64,000 bases of DNA from Mycobacterium sp. 852002-10029_SCH5224772 (GCF_001667315.1 NZ_LZHT01000084.1:62001-126000), one strand, 5' to 3'; positions 26,605 to 38,636 are shown, counted from the stretch's first letter. The notes: generated by a model not told the origin, from the sequence alone. Program-made: numbers and translations.

Positions 26605-27927
26605 ATGATGTTCACCATGTCCGGCGGGGCTGGAAACCAGACGAAGTCCTCAGCGAGCGCGCAGGGGCTCTGCGAGTTCATCGACGCGTCGCCTTCGCCG
26701 TTCCACGTCTGCGCCACGGTGGCCGCTCGCCTGATCGCCGCCGGGTACATCGAACTGAGCGAGACCGAACGCTGGCCGTCCGAGCCGGGCCGCTACTTCA
26801 CGGTCCGGGCGGGCTCGCTGGTCGCCTGGAATTCCCAAGGAGCCGACGGCCCGTTCCGGCTCGTCGGCGCCCACACCGACAGCCCCAACCTCAGGGTCAA
26901 GCAGCATCCCGACCGGGTGGTCGCCGGTTGGCGGGTGGTGGCGCTGGAGCCCTATGGGGGCGCGTGGCTCAACTCGTGGCTGGACCGGGATTTGGGAATC
27001 AGCGGCCGCCTGTCGGTGCGGGCGAAGGATCAAAGCACCGGGATCGCACACCGGCTGATCCGGATCGACGAGCCGATCCTTCGGGTGCCCCAGCTGGCCA
27101 TCCACCTGGCCGAGGACCGCAAGTCGCTGACGCTGGACCCGCAGCGACACGTCAACGCGGTGTGGGGCGTCGGCCAGACGGCGCGGTCCTTCGTCGATTA
27201 CGTCGCCGAGCGCGCCGCAGTGGCGCCCACCGACGTGCTGGCCGTCGATCTGATGACCCATGACCTGACTCCGTCCACCGTGATCGGCGTCGTGGACAAC
27301 GGAACTGCCGGCCTGCTGAGTGCGGCCCGGCTGGACAACCAGGCCAGCTGCTACGCGGGCCTGGAAGCGTTGCTGGCTGTGGAGCAGGGCTCGGGCTATC
27401 TGCCGGTGTTGGTGCTCTTCGATCACGAGGAGGTCGGTTCGTCCTCGGATCACGGCGCCCAGTCCGACTTGTTGGGCACCGTCCTGGAGCGAATTGTCCT
27501 GGCCGCCGGCGGCAACCGGGAGGACTACCTGCGCCGGCTGCCGGCGTCGTTGCTGGCCTCAGCGGATATGGCGCACGCCACCCACCCCAATTACCCGGAG
27601 CGGCACGAGCCCAGCCATCCGATCGCGGTCAACGCGGGGCCGGTGCTCAAGGTGCACCCGAATCTGCGCTACGCCACCGACGGGCGCACCGCCGCGGCTT
27701 TCGCGCTGGCCTGTCAGCAGGCAGGGGTTCCGCTGCAACGCTACGAGCATCGGGCCGACCTGCCCTGCGGATCGACGATCGGACCGTTGACCTCCGCGCG
27801 CACGGGCATACCCACCGTCGACGTCGGCGCCGCGCAGCTGGCGATGCACTCCGCACGCGAGTTGATGGGCGCGCACGATGTGGCCGCCTACTCGGCCGCG
27901 ATGCACGCGTTCTTGTCGCCGGCCTGA
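26605..27927 (+). CDS. pepC: M18-family aspartyl aminopeptidase
   Basis: A 440-residue dinuclear zinc aminopeptidase, cytosolic. Ligand-bearing motifs are readable: [12 protein letters not shown] (His and Asp-type ligands near residue 90), LDNQAS, and [16 protein letters not shown] (DHEE ligand/catalytic block near residue 273), with a C-terminal [19 protein letters not shown] and MHSARE block. Several ATGs lie in the first 15 nt (26605, 26608, 26617); the outermost is given. Divergent from DyP-encapsulin across the 57-bp repeats. Corresponds to Rv0800 by position. Confidence 0.95.
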   Translation: MMFTMSGGAGNQTKSSASAQGLCEFIDASPSPFHVCATVAARLIAAGYIELSETERWPSEPGRYFTVRAGSLVAWNSQGADGPFRLVGAHTDSPNLRVKQHPDRVVAGWRVVALEPYGGAWLNSWLDRDLGISGRLSVRAKDQSTGIAHRLIRIDEPILRVPQLAIHLAEDRKSLTLDPQRHVNAVWGVGQTARSFVDYVAERAAVAPTDVLAVDLMTHDLTPSTVIGVVDNGTAGLLSAARLDNQASCYAGLEALLAVEQGSGYLPVLVLFDHEEVGSSSDHGAQSDLLGTVLERIVLAAGGNREDYLRRLPASLLASADMAHATHPNYPERHEPSHPIAVNAGPVLKVHPNLRYATDGRTAAAFALACQQAGVPLQRYEHRADLPCGSTIGPLTSARTGIPTVDVGAAQLAMHSARELMGAHDVAAYSAAMHAFLSPA

Positions 27928-27930
27928 CGC

Positions 27931-28545
27931 TCAATCGGTCTTGGGCTTGGCCACGCCGTGAAGGATCGCGTCGAGCAGACCGTCAAATTGCGGCGATCCT
28001 TCCGCGACGAAATCACCGGCGCCCCGGTGGGTTAACGCGCGAAACAGCATGGTGCCGATCAGCGCCTGGGCGATCGCGTCGAGGTCGGCATCGGCGTTCA
28101 GTTCCTCGTCCTGGACGGCCCGGCGAAGTCGCGTCTTCAATCCGGCCAGCTGGGGCGCGCTGAGCTGCTGGTAGAGATCGTTGCCGTCGGCCGGGCGCGC
28201 CGCCGCCGCGGCGATGAGCGCGCGCACCAACGCGGCGTTCGCCGGCTCGGCCAGGAAGTCGGCGTGCTCGCGCAGCCATGCCTGGAGGTCGGCCCGCAGA
28301 TCTCCGGTCTCGGCGACGGGAAACGATCCGGATCCGCCGTAGGCCTCCAGGACGGCTTCGGCGACCAGCGGCGCCTTCGATGGCCAGCGCCGGTAGAGGG
28401 TCTTCTTCCCCACGCCGGCGCGCGCCGCGATGCTTTCCATCGACAACTCGGCGTAGCCGCCGGCGGTCAGTAGCCCGCGGGTGGCATCCAGAATCGCGTG
28501 ATGCAGCCGGGTGTCCCGGGGCCGGCCGGCCCGCTCGTCTGGCAC
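27931..28545 (-). CDS. TetR/AcrR family transcriptional regulator
   Basis: A 204-residue TetR protein with an N-terminal HTH (ILDATRGLLTAGGYAELSMESIAARAG followed by GKKTLYRRWPSK, shown in parts) and the TetR_C-type ligand domain of the KTLYRRWPSK subgroup. The start is GTG at 28545. It ends 3 bp from the aminopeptidase stop (convergent) and is divergent from a phosphotransferase gene. A perfect palindrome lies between them, presumably its operator. Ligand unknown. Confidence 0.9.
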   Translation of the reverse strand: MPDERAGRPRDTRLHHAILDATRGLLTAGGYAELSMESIAARAGVGKKTLYRRWPSKAPLVAEAVLEAYGGSGSFPVAETGDLRADLQAWLREHADFLAEPANAALVRALIAAAAARPADGNDLYQQLSAPQLAGLKTRLRRAVQDEELNADADLDAIAQALIGTMLFRALTHRGAGDFVAEGSPQFDGLLDAILHGVAKPKTD

Positions 28546-28648
28546 GAAGCCGAGCCTAGGTGGGCCTGGGGGCGCCGGATGCGTCGGCGAACCGATTCGG
28601 TACTGGCATGTGGGCGGGCGCTCGGGTTACCTTCACGGGGACAGTGTA

Positions 28649-28670
28649 GGAAACGATACGTGTCGTTTCC
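28649..28670. promoter_or_regulatory. Perfect palindrome GGAAACGA-N6-TCGTTTCC, candidate TetR operator
   Basis: Eight-base perfect arms flank TACGTG, itself containing the palindrome ACGT, giving a 22-bp dyad. It lies 103 bp upstream of the tetR start and 32 bp upstream of the phosphotransferase start, so it would block the phosphotransferase promoter and may also autoregulate tetR. Confidence 0.75.
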
Positions 28671-28702
28671 CTAATTGCGGCGCACGCCGAAGGAGTTCAG
28701 CC

Positions 28703-29776
28703 ATGGATGCCCTCTCGTTGTCGGTCCCCACGACCTGGGATGACATCACGCCCAAGTGGATGTCGGCGGCGCTGGCCGCCGACCATCCCGGCGTCGAGGT
28801 GGACACCGTCACCGTCGAGGTTCGCGACGACGGCACCAACCGGCGCGCCCGCCTGGGAGTGACGTATCGCAACGGCAGCGGACCGGCGTCGGTATTCGTC
28901 AAGGCCGCCGATCCCGACCACAAAGAACTGATCCGGATGACCAGCGGCATGTTCCACGAACCGCGGCTGTTCACCTGCGGGGTCGATCTGCCCCTCGAGC
29001 ACCCCCACGTCTACACCGCACTGATCGACGAGGCCGCCTACGACTTCGTCCTGGTGATGGAAGACCTCACCACCCGCGGTGCCGACCCGCGCGACGCCAC
29101 CAGGCCGCTGACCGTCGCGCAGGCCGCCACCGGCGTGCGGGGCCTGGCCCGGATGCACGGACGGTACTGGGGTGAACGGGTGCTGGCCGAGCCCGCGTTG
29201 GGATGGCTCGAGCCGTTTTTGCCCTGGGACGGCATGGAGATGGCGCCGCTGCCGGCCGCGCTCGAGAACCTCGGTGCGGACGCTCCCGCGCAGGTGACCT
29301 CGCTGACCATCGACACGCTGATCGAATCGATCTGGAAGCCCTACATCAGAACGCTGACCGCGTCGCCGCAGACCTTGCTGCACGGCGATCCGCACATCGG
29401 CAACACCTACCTGCTGCCCAGCGACGAGGTGGGATTCCTGGACTGGCAGGTGGCCCGCCGCGGCAACTGGTCACTCGACCTGGGCTACTTCCTGCAGGGC
29501 GCCCTGACCGTCGAGGATCGCCGCCGCAGCGAGCGCGATCTGCTCGAGGAGTATCGCGGCGCCCTCGGCCTGCCGAAGGCGGAGCTGCCGAGCGCCGACG
29601 AGGTCTGGTTGCGGTATCGCGCCTCGGTGGCGCACGGGCTGACCCTGTGGCTGTGCACCGCCAGCGCCGGCGAGCTGTGGCAGCGCCCCGACATCGCTCT
29701 GGCGCTGGCCCAACGGTATTCGTTCGCCTACGCCGACCTGGACACGGCGGCCGCGCTGGCCGAGATCGCCGGCTGA
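28703..29776 (+). CDS. APH/choline-kinase-like phosphotransferase family protein
   Basis: A 357-residue protein of the aminoglycoside phosphotransferase / ecdysteroid kinase-like fold. The catalytic loop is H227-G-D229-P-H-I-G-N234 and the metal-binding Asp is D247 in FLDWQVARRG. N-terminal strands include VFVKAADPDHKE with the ATP-binding Lys. The start is the ATG at 28703 behind AAGGAG; the earlier frame crosses the operator. Divergently regulated from a TetR gene. Family members phosphorylate small hydroxylated compounds; antibiotic resistance is not implied by sequence. Confidence 0.88.
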   Translation: MDALSLSVPTTWDDITPKWMSAALAADHPGVEVDTVTVEVRDDGTNRRARLGVTYRNGSGPASVFVKAADPDHKELIRMTSGMFHEPRLFTCGVDLPLEHPHVYTALIDEAAYDFVLVMEDLTTRGADPRDATRPLTVAQAATGVRGLARMHGRYWGERVLAEPALGWLEPFLPWDGMEMAPLPAALENLGADAPAQVTSLTIDTLIESIWKPYIRTLTASPQTLLHGDPHIGNTYLLPSDEVGFLDWQVARRGNWSLDLGYFLQGALTVEDRRRSERDLLEEYRGALGLPKAELPSADEVWLRYRASVAHGLTLWLCTASAGELWQRPDIALALAQRYSFAYADLDTAAALAEIAG

Positions 29777-32143
<2,367 letters not shown>

Positions 32144-32162
32144 GCGCCCACGACGAATCCTG

Positions 32163-32792
32163 ATGTCCTCCAGGGGTTTCCGTCGCGTTGGTGCACTGTC
32201 GTTGGCCGGCACTCTGGTCGGCTGGAGCTTCGTCGGGCCGCGCCTGCCTGCCGGGTGGCGGGTGGCGCTGCAGGCCGGCGTGGGCGGCGCGCTGGTATTG
32301 ATCACGCGGGCGCCGCTGGGTCTGGGCCCGCCCCGGCTGTGGGCCGGGCTGCGATTCGGGTCAGCGGCCGCCATCTCGGCCGCGACCGGGGTCGCCGCGA
32401 CAACCCTGCTGCCGCCGGTGCGCCAATCAATGGCCGTCCGAGACCCGCCCGCCACGGCGCGGGATTGGCTGCTGCTGCGGATACCGGTGGGCACCGTCTG
32501 GTCCGAGGAGTCCGCCTTTCGCGCGGCGCTGGGCGCCGCCGGCTCCGCGGCGTTCGGTAGACATGGTGGAATCTTGCTGCAAGCCACCGCATTTGGGCTC
32601 TCGCACATCCCCGATGCGCGTGCGACCGGCGAGCCCGTGGCGGCCACCGTGCTGGTCACCGGAATCGCCGGCTGGCTATTCGGTTGGCTGGCCGACCGCT
32701 CCGGAAGCCTGGTCGCACCCATGCTGGCGCACCTGGCCATCAACGAGGCCGGCGCCATCGCCGTGTTGGCCGCGAGGTCGCCGGGCCGCTGA
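32163..32792 (+). CDS. CPBP-family intramembrane protease-like protein (Abi/CAAX)
   Basis: A 209-residue membrane protein with about five to six hydrophobic segments and the three CPBP motifs. Motif 1 is E115-E116-x3-R120 (SEESAFR), motif 2 is FGLSHIPDA, and motif 3 is HLAINEAG. These glutamic intramembrane proteases process prenylated proteins, bacteriocins or signalling factors in other organisms. The ATG at 32163 is 19 bp behind purL; the longer frame overlaps purL and is spurious. Position matches Rv0804. Confidence 0.88.
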   Translation: MSSRGFRRVGALSLAGTLVGWSFVGPRLPAGWRVALQAGVGGALVLITRAPLGLGPPRLWAGLRFGSAAAISAATGVAATTLLPPVRQSMAVRDPPATARDWLLLRIPVGTVWSEESAFRAALGAAGSAAFGRHGGILLQATAFGLSHIPDARATGEPVAATVLVTGIAGWLFGWLADRSGSLVAPMLAHLAINEAGAIAVLAARSPGR

Positions 32793-32910
32793 GGCGCCGC
32801 CAGCCCACACGAAATCGACCGTGAAGGGTGAACCGAGTTCGACGCGGTTGTCGGGAGCCATGCTCGCGCCGGTGTCCATGACCAGGAACGGGGTTTGAGA
32901 CCCTAGGGTT

Positions 32911-33300
32911 ATGGCGGCGCGCGAAAAGGCCGATCCGGCCAGGACGCGGCAGGCCGTGTTGGCCCTTGCGCGGTGGTTGGATGACGAATCCGGCCCGGCG
33001 CCCGGCCGCGACGAATTGGCGACGGCCGTGCGGCTCACCGCCCGCACCCTGGCCGCGATGGCGCCGGGGCGAAGCGTAGAGCTGCGGATTCCGCCGTTCG
33101 TCGCGGTGCAGTGCATCGCCGGACCCGCGCACACCCGGGGCACACCGCCGAACGTGGTGGAAACCGACCCGCGGACCTGGCTGCTGCTGGCCACCGGAAA
33201 ATCGTCGTTCGCCGAGGCGCAACGCACCGGTGCGCTGCGACTTTCCGGTTCGCGCGCCGGTGAGATTGGACACTGCCTGCCCCTGTTCGATGTGGGCTGA
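32911..33300 (+). CDS. Conserved protein with sterol carrier protein-like domain (Rv0807-like)
   Basis: A 129-residue soluble protein. The segment VELRIPPFVAVQCIAGPAHTRGTPPNVVETDPRTWLLLATG (residues about 55-95, shown in part) and the following SFAEAQRTGALRLSGSRA resemble the bacterial SCP2-like (MSMEG_5817-type) fold. It lies upstream of purF, as Rv0807 does. No catalytic residues are expected. The 118 bp before it have no gene on this strand. Function unknown, possibly hydrophobic ligand binding. Confidence 0.8.
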   Translation: MAAREKADPARTRQAVLALARWLDDESGPAPGRDELATAVRLTARTLAAMAPGRSVELRIPPFVAVQCIAGPAHTRGTPPNVVETDPRTWLLLATGKSSFAEAQRTGALRLSGSRAGEIGHCLPLFDVG

Positions 33301-33437
33301 ATGTAAGGCTGAACTGCAGGTTTAGGTGTCAACACCGGTAATTCGCCGCTCAACACGCCCGGCAGGTTCGTCGGCCTGGCTCCCGTACCCGTAGACTCCG
33401 TGAGGTCACCAACCGTTCCCCGGGGAGCTGCCTAATC

Positions 33438-34964
33438 GTGACCGTCCAAGAACCCGAAGCGGACTTCAACGCGCCCCGCGAAGAATGCGGTGTATTCGGG
33501 GTCTGGGCCCCGGGCGAGGACGTCGCCAAACTCACCTACTACGGCTTGTACGCGCTGCAGCATCGCGGCCAGGAAGCCGCGGGCATCGCCGTCGCCGATG
33601 GATCCCAGGTGCTGGTCTTCAAGGACCTGGGCCTGGTCAGCCAGGTGTTCGATGAGCAGACGCTGGCGGCCATGCCGGGCCACGTCGCCATCGGACATTG
33701 CCGCTACTCGACCACGGGCGACACGACATGGGAGAACGCGCAGCCGGTGTTCCGCAGCACCGCGGCCGGCACCGGGGTTGCGTTGGGACACAACGGGAAC
33801 TTGGTCAACACCGCCGAGCTTGCCGCCCGCGCCCGCGATGAGGGACTGATCGCCAAACGCGCCCCGGCGCCGGCGACGACGGACTCCGACATCCTGGGCG
33901 CGCTGCTGGCCCACGGCGCGGCGGACGCCACCCTGGAGCAGGCGGCGCTGGACCTGCTGCCGACCGTACGCGGTGCGTTCTGCCTGACCTTCATGGACGA
34001 GAACACCCTGTACGCGTGCCGCGATCCGCATGGGGTGCGGCCACTTTCGCTCGGACGGCTGGACCGCGGCTGGGTGGTGGCCTCCGAAACGGCGGCGCTC
34101 GACATCGTCGGCGCCTCGTTCGTGCGCGACATCGAGCCGGGCGAATTGCTGGCCATCGACGCCGACGGCGTCCGCTCTACGCGTTTCGCCAACCCCACCC
34201 CCAAGGGCTGTGTCTTCGAGTACGTCTACCTGGCGCGACCGGACAGCACCATCGGCGGTCGGTCCGTGCACGGCGCCCGGGTGGAGATCGGCCGCCGGCT
34301 GGCGCGTGAAGCACCGGTGGAGGCCGACCTGGTGATCGGCGTGCCGGAATCGGGCACACCGGCCGCGGTGGGATACGCGCAAGAGTCCGGTGTCCCGTAT
34401 GGGCAGGGCCTGATGAAGAACGCCTACGTGGGGCGAACATTCATCCAGCCGTCGCAGACCATCCGCCAGCTCGGCATCCGGCTGAAGCTCAACCCGCTTC
34501 GTGAGGTGATCCGCGGCAAGCGGCTCATCGTCGTCGACGACTCGATCGTGCGCGGAAATACCCAGCGCGCGCTATTGCGAATGCTGCGCGAGGCCGGCGC
34601 CGTCGAGGTGCACGTGCGGATCGCCTCACCGCCGGTGAAGTGGCCCTGCTTCTACGGCATCGATTTCCCGTCGCCGGCTGAGCTGATCGCCAACGCCGTT
34701 GAGGACGAGGACGAAATGCTCGAGGCGGTGCGGCATGCCATCGGTGCCGACACGCTGGGCTACATCTCGCTGCGCGGCATGGTCGCCGCCACCGAGCAGC
34801 CCGCTTCACGGCTGTGCACCGCCTGCTTCGACGGCAAGTATCCGATTGAGCTGCCCAGCGAAACAGCACTGGGCAAGAACGTCATCGAGCAGATGCTCGC
34901 CAATGCCGCCCGCGGCGCCGGCCTCGACGATCTCGCGGCCGACGAAGTGCCGGTTGTGCACTGA
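33438..34964 (+). CDS. purF: Amidophosphoribosyltransferase PurF
   Basis: A 508-residue enzyme making phosphoribosylamine from PRPP and glutamine, the first purine step. The N-terminal nucleophile is Cys17 after a short propeptide (APREEC-GVFGVW). The Ntn hydrolase half contains ALQHRGQEAAGIA and GHCRYSTTGD; the C-terminal PRT half has VIGVPESGTPAAVGYA and the PRPP loop IVVDDSIVRGNTQ. Cysteines in the C-terminal region (KWPCFYG; LCTACFDG) could ligate an Fe-S cluster as in the B. subtilis class. GTG start. Confidence 0.98.
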   Translation: MTVQEPEADFNAPREECGVFGVWAPGEDVAKLTYYGLYALQHRGQEAAGIAVADGSQVLVFKDLGLVSQVFDEQTLAAMPGHVAIGHCRYSTTGDTTWENAQPVFRSTAAGTGVALGHNGNLVNTAELAARARDEGLIAKRAPAPATTDSDILGALLAHGAADATLEQAALDLLPTVRGAFCLTFMDENTLYACRDPHGVRPLSLGRLDRGWVVASETAALDIVGASFVRDIEPGELLAIDADGVRSTRFANPTPKGCVFEYVYLARPDSTIGGRSVHGARVEIGRRLAREAPVEADLVIGVPESGTPAAVGYAQESGVPYGQGLMKNAYVGRTFIQPSQTIRQLGIRLKLNPLREVIRGKRLIVVDDSIVRGNTQRALLRMLREAGAVEVHVRIASPPVKWPCFYGIDFPSPAELIANAVEDEDEMLEAVRHAIGADTLGYISLRGMVAATEQPASRLCTACFDGKYPIELPSETALGKNVIEQMLANAARGAGLDDLAADEVPVVH

Positions 34965-35035
34965 GGGAACTCGGTTGCGCACCTTCGCCGACGTTTGATA
35001 CCGGCCGTCGGCGCCGCCCGGTAGCCTTTATCGCG

Positions 35036-36130
35036 ATGACGGATCCCGGAAAGAGCCCCGCACGCCACGCAGGCAGTCAGGGCGTCACCTACGCGTCGGC
35101 CGGGGTGGACATTGAAGCCGGCGATCGCGCCGTCGAACTGTTCAAGCCGCTGGCGACAAAAGCCACGCGACCCGAGGTTCGGGGCGGCCTGGGCGGATTC
35201 GCCGGCCTGTTCGCGTTACGAGGCGACTACCGCGAGCCACTGCTCGCGGCGTCCACTGACGGCGTCGGCACCAAGCTGGCGGTCGCCCAGGCGATGGACA
35301 AGCACGACACCGTCGGGCTGGACCTGGTCGCGATGGTGGTCGACGACCTGGTGGTGTGCGGCGCCGAGCCGCTGTTCCTGCAGGATTACATCGCGGTGGG
35401 CCGCACGGTCCCGGAACGGTTGAGCGCCATCGTCAGTGGCATTGCCGAAGGTTGCGTGCGGGCCGGCTGCGCGCTGCTCGGCGGCGAGACAGCAGAACAT
35501 CCCGGACTGATGGAACCGGACCATTACGACATCTCGGCCACCGGCATCGGTGTCGTCGAGGCCGACGACGTGCTGGGGCCCGACCGGGTCAAACCCGGCG
35601 ATGTCATCATCGCAATGGGCTCGTCCGGTCTGCACTCCAACGGGTATTCGTTGGCCCGCACGGTGCTTCTCGAGATCGACCGGATGAACCTCGAAGGCTA
35701 CGTCGAGGAGTTCGGTCGCACCCTGGGTGAAGAGCTGCTCGAACCCACCCGCATTTACGCCAAGGACTGCCTCGCGCTGACCGCCGAGACCCACGTCCGC
35801 ACTTTCTGCCATGTCACCGGCGGTGGACTGGCCGGCAATCTGCAACGCGTCATCCCGCACGGCCTGGTCGCCGAGATGGACCGCGGCACCTGGACGCCCG
35901 CGCCGGTGTTCGCCATGATCGCCCAGCGCGGCCGGGTGACGCGCGAGGAGATGGAGAAGACGTTCAACATGGGCGTCGGCATGATCGCCATCGTGGCCCC
36001 CGAGGACACCGACCGCGCCCTGGCCATCCTGACCGCTCGGCACCTGGACTGCTGGGTGCTGGGCAGCGTTGGCAAAGGTGGAAAAGAGGGTCCGCGGGCC
36101 AAGATGGTCGGTCAGCACCCGAGATTCTGA
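35036..36130 (+). CDS. purM: Phosphoribosylaminoimidazole synthetase PurM
   Basis: A 364-residue AIR synthetase closing the imidazole ring (FGAM to AIR). Typical elements are TYASAGVDIEAGDRAVE at the start, STDGVGTKLAVAQ near residue 82, the GGETAEHPGLM block and HVTGGGLAGNLQRVIP. It follows purF by 71 bp on the same strand, so the two probably share a transcript. Confidence 0.98.
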   Translation: MTDPGKSPARHAGSQGVTYASAGVDIEAGDRAVELFKPLATKATRPEVRGGLGGFAGLFALRGDYREPLLAASTDGVGTKLAVAQAMDKHDTVGLDLVAMVVDDLVVCGAEPLFLQDYIAVGRTVPERLSAIVSGIAEGCVRAGCALLGGETAEHPGLMEPDHYDISATGIGVVEADDVLGPDRVKPGDVIIAMGSSGLHSNGYSLARTVLLEIDRMNLEGYVEEFGRTLGEELLEPTRIYAKDCLALTAETHVRTFCHVTGGGLAGNLQRVIPHGLVAEMDRGTWTPAPVFAMIAQRGRVTREEMEKTFNMGVGMIAIVAPEDTDRALAILTARHLDCWVLGSVGKGGKEGPRAKMVGQHPRF

Positions 36131-36196
36131 GAAGCCCAACGTCAGCAGAACTGACGCGGCGCCGGTGCACTAGGCATCGGCGCCGGGGCGTTGGTT

Positions 36197-36382
36197 CTAG
36201 CGCCGCCAGCTGTCCTGGTCGTCCCAGGATTCGTCGGCGCCGTCGGTATCCAGCTCAGTGGACGCATCCGAACCCGTTCCGGACAGCTCTTGCTGAAGCC
36301 GCTGGAAGTCGGTCTGCGGAGAACTGTATTTGAGTTCTCGAGCAACCTTGGTCTGCTTTGCCTTAGCCCGGCCGCGGCCCAT
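36197..36382 (-). CDS. DUF3073 small conserved protein
   Basis: A 61-residue highly charged actinobacterial protein (MGRGRAKAKQTKVARELKYS). The invariant N-terminal basic block is followed by an acidic Asp/Ser-rich tail, matching DUF3073 (Rv0810c). Function unknown; the basic N terminus could bind nucleic acid. It is convergent with purM. Confidence 0.93.
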   Translation of the reverse strand: MGRGRAKAKQTKVARELKYSSPQTDFQRLQQELSGTGSDASTELDTDGADESWDDQDSWRR

Positions 36383-36528
36383 GGGGGAACCCCCTCGCGC
36401 AATAACGGAGCGGCCTAACGAGTAGGCGGCTCCGATCTCCTGGTGTCGTATTGTCCTGCCGACAGTTTACCGTGCCTCGCCACTGGGCGTCGGCACCCCC
36501 TGCTCGCAGTGGCGGACGTTACCGTTCA

Positions 36529-37623
36529 TTATCCCGCACCGCCCCGCAACCGTTCAACGGCCAACCGTCCGGCGCCGATTTGTTCGGTGGGAGGCAGGGA
36601 ATCGACGTCGATCACCGCGGCCACCGCGCCCTCTGGACCGGTCGCCACCTCGGTCTGGGCGGGCAGGCCGCGCTTGAGCAGCGCCAGGGCTATCGGCCCG
36701 AGATCGACGTGGTCGACCACGGTGCCGAGGCGGCCGACGGCACGGCCGGCGGCGAGTACCGGGTCGCCCGTCGAGGGTCGTTCCACCGAGCCGTCAAGGT
36801 GCAGCAACGCCAGCATCCGCGGTGGCCTACCCAGGTTGTGCACCCGCGCGACGGTCTCCTGCCCGCGGTAACAGCCTTTGTCCAGATGGACGGCGCCTTC
36901 GCCGGGCCCACCGATCCAACCCACCTCGTGCGGAATCGTGCGCTCATCGGTGTCGACGCCCAGCCGGGGCCGCACCGCCGCGACGCGGTGGGCTTCGTAG
37001 GCCCACACGCCGGCGGGCCGCACTCCCGCTTGCGACAACCGGTTTCGCCAGTCGCTCGTCTCGCGGCGCGGGATCACCAGGTCCAGTTCGACCGGGCCGT
37101 CGGGGGTGCCGGGCATCCGCCGCACGAAGCCGCCGCCGGCGGGCACCGCGGCCAGGTCGGCGGGCAGCGCGTCCACGCCGAGCGCGTCAAGGATCGCCCG
37201 GTCGGCCAGCCGCGGACCGAGCAACGAGAGCACGGCCAGATCGGCGCTGTCCGGGGTGACCTCGGACCAGAACACCATTTTGCGCAGGTATTCCAGGAGC
37301 GGCTCGGCGCGCCACGGTTCGGTGTCGAGGAAGGTGGTGCCCCCCAGCTCGGTTTGGATCCAGTGATCCTCGACGCGTCCCTGACCGTCCAGGCTCAAGT
37401 TCTGCGTGCTGGTGCCGTCGGGAAGGCCGCTGACGTGCTGGGTTGAGATGCTGTGCAACCACGTCTGCCGGTCGTTGCCGGTCAGGGTGAGCACACCGCG
37501 GTGTGAGCGGTCGACCACGACCGCGTCGATTTCGGCCACGCGCTGCTCGCCGAGCGGATCGCCGTAGTGCCAGACGGCGCCGGCGTCGGGTCCGGTATCG
37601 GGTGCGGGGACGGGGTGGTTCAC
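36529..37623 (-). CDS. ygfZ: YgfZ/GcvT-domain folate-binding protein
   Basis: A 364-residue tetrahydrofolate-binding protein of the YgfZ/IBA57 family, which helps assemble or repair certain [4Fe-4S] enzymes. The signature K-G-C-Y-x-G-Q-E has Cys251. The N-terminal GcvT-like fold begins near LTLTGNDRQTWLHSI. Divergent from the pabC gene (125 bp apart); a link between folate use and folate synthesis is suggestive but unproven. Confidence 0.93.
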   Translation of the reverse strand: MNHPVPAPDTGPDAGAVWHYGDPLGEQRVAEIDAVVVDRSHRGVLTLTGNDRQTWLHSISTQHVSGLPDGTSTQNLSLDGQGRVEDHWIQTELGGTTFLDTEPWRAEPLLEYLRKMVFWSEVTPDSADLAVLSLLGPRLADRAILDALGVDALPADLAAVPAGGGFVRRMPGTPDGPVELDLVIPRRETSDWRNRLSQAGVRPAGVWAYEAHRVAAVRPRLGVDTDERTIPHEVGWIGGPGEGAVHLDKGCYRGQETVARVHNLGRPPRMLALLHLDGSVERPSTGDPVLAAGRAVGRLGTVVDHVDLGPIALALLKRGLPAQTEVATGPEGAVAAVIDVDSLPPTEQIGAGRLAVERLRGGAG

Positions 37624-37748
37624 ATGTCAACTCTACGGCCGTCGAGACCCGCGCCCAACGAGTGTGCGGCTCGCCACAATTTCGTCGACGAGTGCGCGGC
37701 CAGCTTCACATTCGGCCGGGGAGCGGTGAGCCGATAGGCTTTTCCACC

Positions 37749-38636
37749 ATGGCTGGCCAGACGGGTGTGATCGTCACGCTGGACGGCGAAACCCATTCGC
37801 CCGATGCGCCACTGTTGCACGCCGACGACCTGGCGGCGGTACGCGGCGACGGCGTCTTTGAGACGCTGTTGATACGCGACGGCAGAGCATGTCTGATCGA
37901 GTCGCATCTGCAGCGGCTGACCCAGTCGGCAGCGCTGACCGATCTGCCCGAGCCGGATCTGCCGCGGTGGCGAAGTGCGATCGAGGTGGCCACCCGGCAG
38001 TGGTGCGCGGGCACCGCCGGCGAAGGCGCGATGCGATTGATTTACAGCCGCGGCCGGGAAGGCGGTTCGGCGCCGACGGCCTTTGTGATGGTCAACGGCG
38101 TTCCCGAACGAGTGAGCGCGGTCCGACGCGACGGGCTGGCGGCGGTCACCCTCGATCGTGGGCTGCCCGCCACCGGGGTCGACGCGATGCCGTGGCTGCT
38201 GGCCGGCGCCAAGACCCTGTCGTACGCGGTGAACATGGCCGCGCTGCGTCACGCCGCCCGCCAGGACGCCGGTGACGTCATCTTCGTCAGCACGGACGGC
38301 TACATCCTCGAAGGCCCGCGCTCGACCGTGGTGATCGCCACAAACTCCGAAGCAGCCGACGGCAATCCGTGCCTGCTGACACCCCCGCCCTGGTATCCGA
38401 TTCTGCGTGGCACCACGCAGCAGGCCCTGTTCGAGGTGGCCAGGGCCAAGGGCTACGACTGCGACTATCGCGCGCTTCGCATCGCGGACTTGGTTGCTGC
38501 CCAAGGGGTTTGGCTGATCTCGAGCATGACCTTGGCCGCCCGGGTCCATACCCTCGACGGCAGCCCACTGCCGCGGTCGCCGGTGGCGGCCGAATTCGCC
38601 GAACTGGTCGACGCCGCCGTGGTCAGCGATCGCTGA
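37749..38636 (+). CDS. pabC: 4-amino-4-deoxychorismate lyase (PabC), class IV PLP enzyme
   Basis: A 295-residue class IV aminotransferase-fold enzyme releasing p-aminobenzoate for folate synthesis. The PLP Lys is K155 in AGAKTLSYA, and the C-terminal cofactor block reads EGPRSTVVIA with later LRGTTQQALFE. The start is the ATG at 37749 (MAGQTGV); the longer frame overlaps the ygfZ promoter. Matches Rv0812. Substrate specificity versus branched-chain aminotransferases rests on the family position, not on a single residue. Confidence 0.9.
   Translation: MAGQTGVIVTLDGETHSPDAPLLHADDLAAVRGDGVFETLLIRDGRACLIESHLQRLTQSAALTDLPEPDLPRWRSAIEVATRQWCAGTAGEGAMRLIYSRGREGGSAPTAFVMVNGVPERVSAVRRDGLAAVTLDRGLPATGVDAMPWLLAGAKTLSYAVNMAALRHAARQDAGDVIFVSTDGYILEGPRSTVVIATNSEAADGNPCLLTPPPWYPILRGTTQQALFEVARAKGYDCDYRALRIADLVAAQGVWLISSMTLAARVHTLDGSPLPRSPVAAEFAELVDAAVVSDR

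Noticed and set aside
26451..26750. Long N-terminal extension of DyP peroxidase
   Set aside because: It translates the 57-bp repeats into a repetitive Arg/Ala segment absent from the family. The GTG at 26450 gives the expected length.
32793..32910. Minus-strand frame encoding FLVMDTGASMAPDNRVELGS, possibly a gene remnant
   Set aside because: The frame continues antisense through the conserved SCP-like gene and has no recognisable family. It could be a decayed Rv0805/Rv0806-region remnant, but the evidence is too thin.
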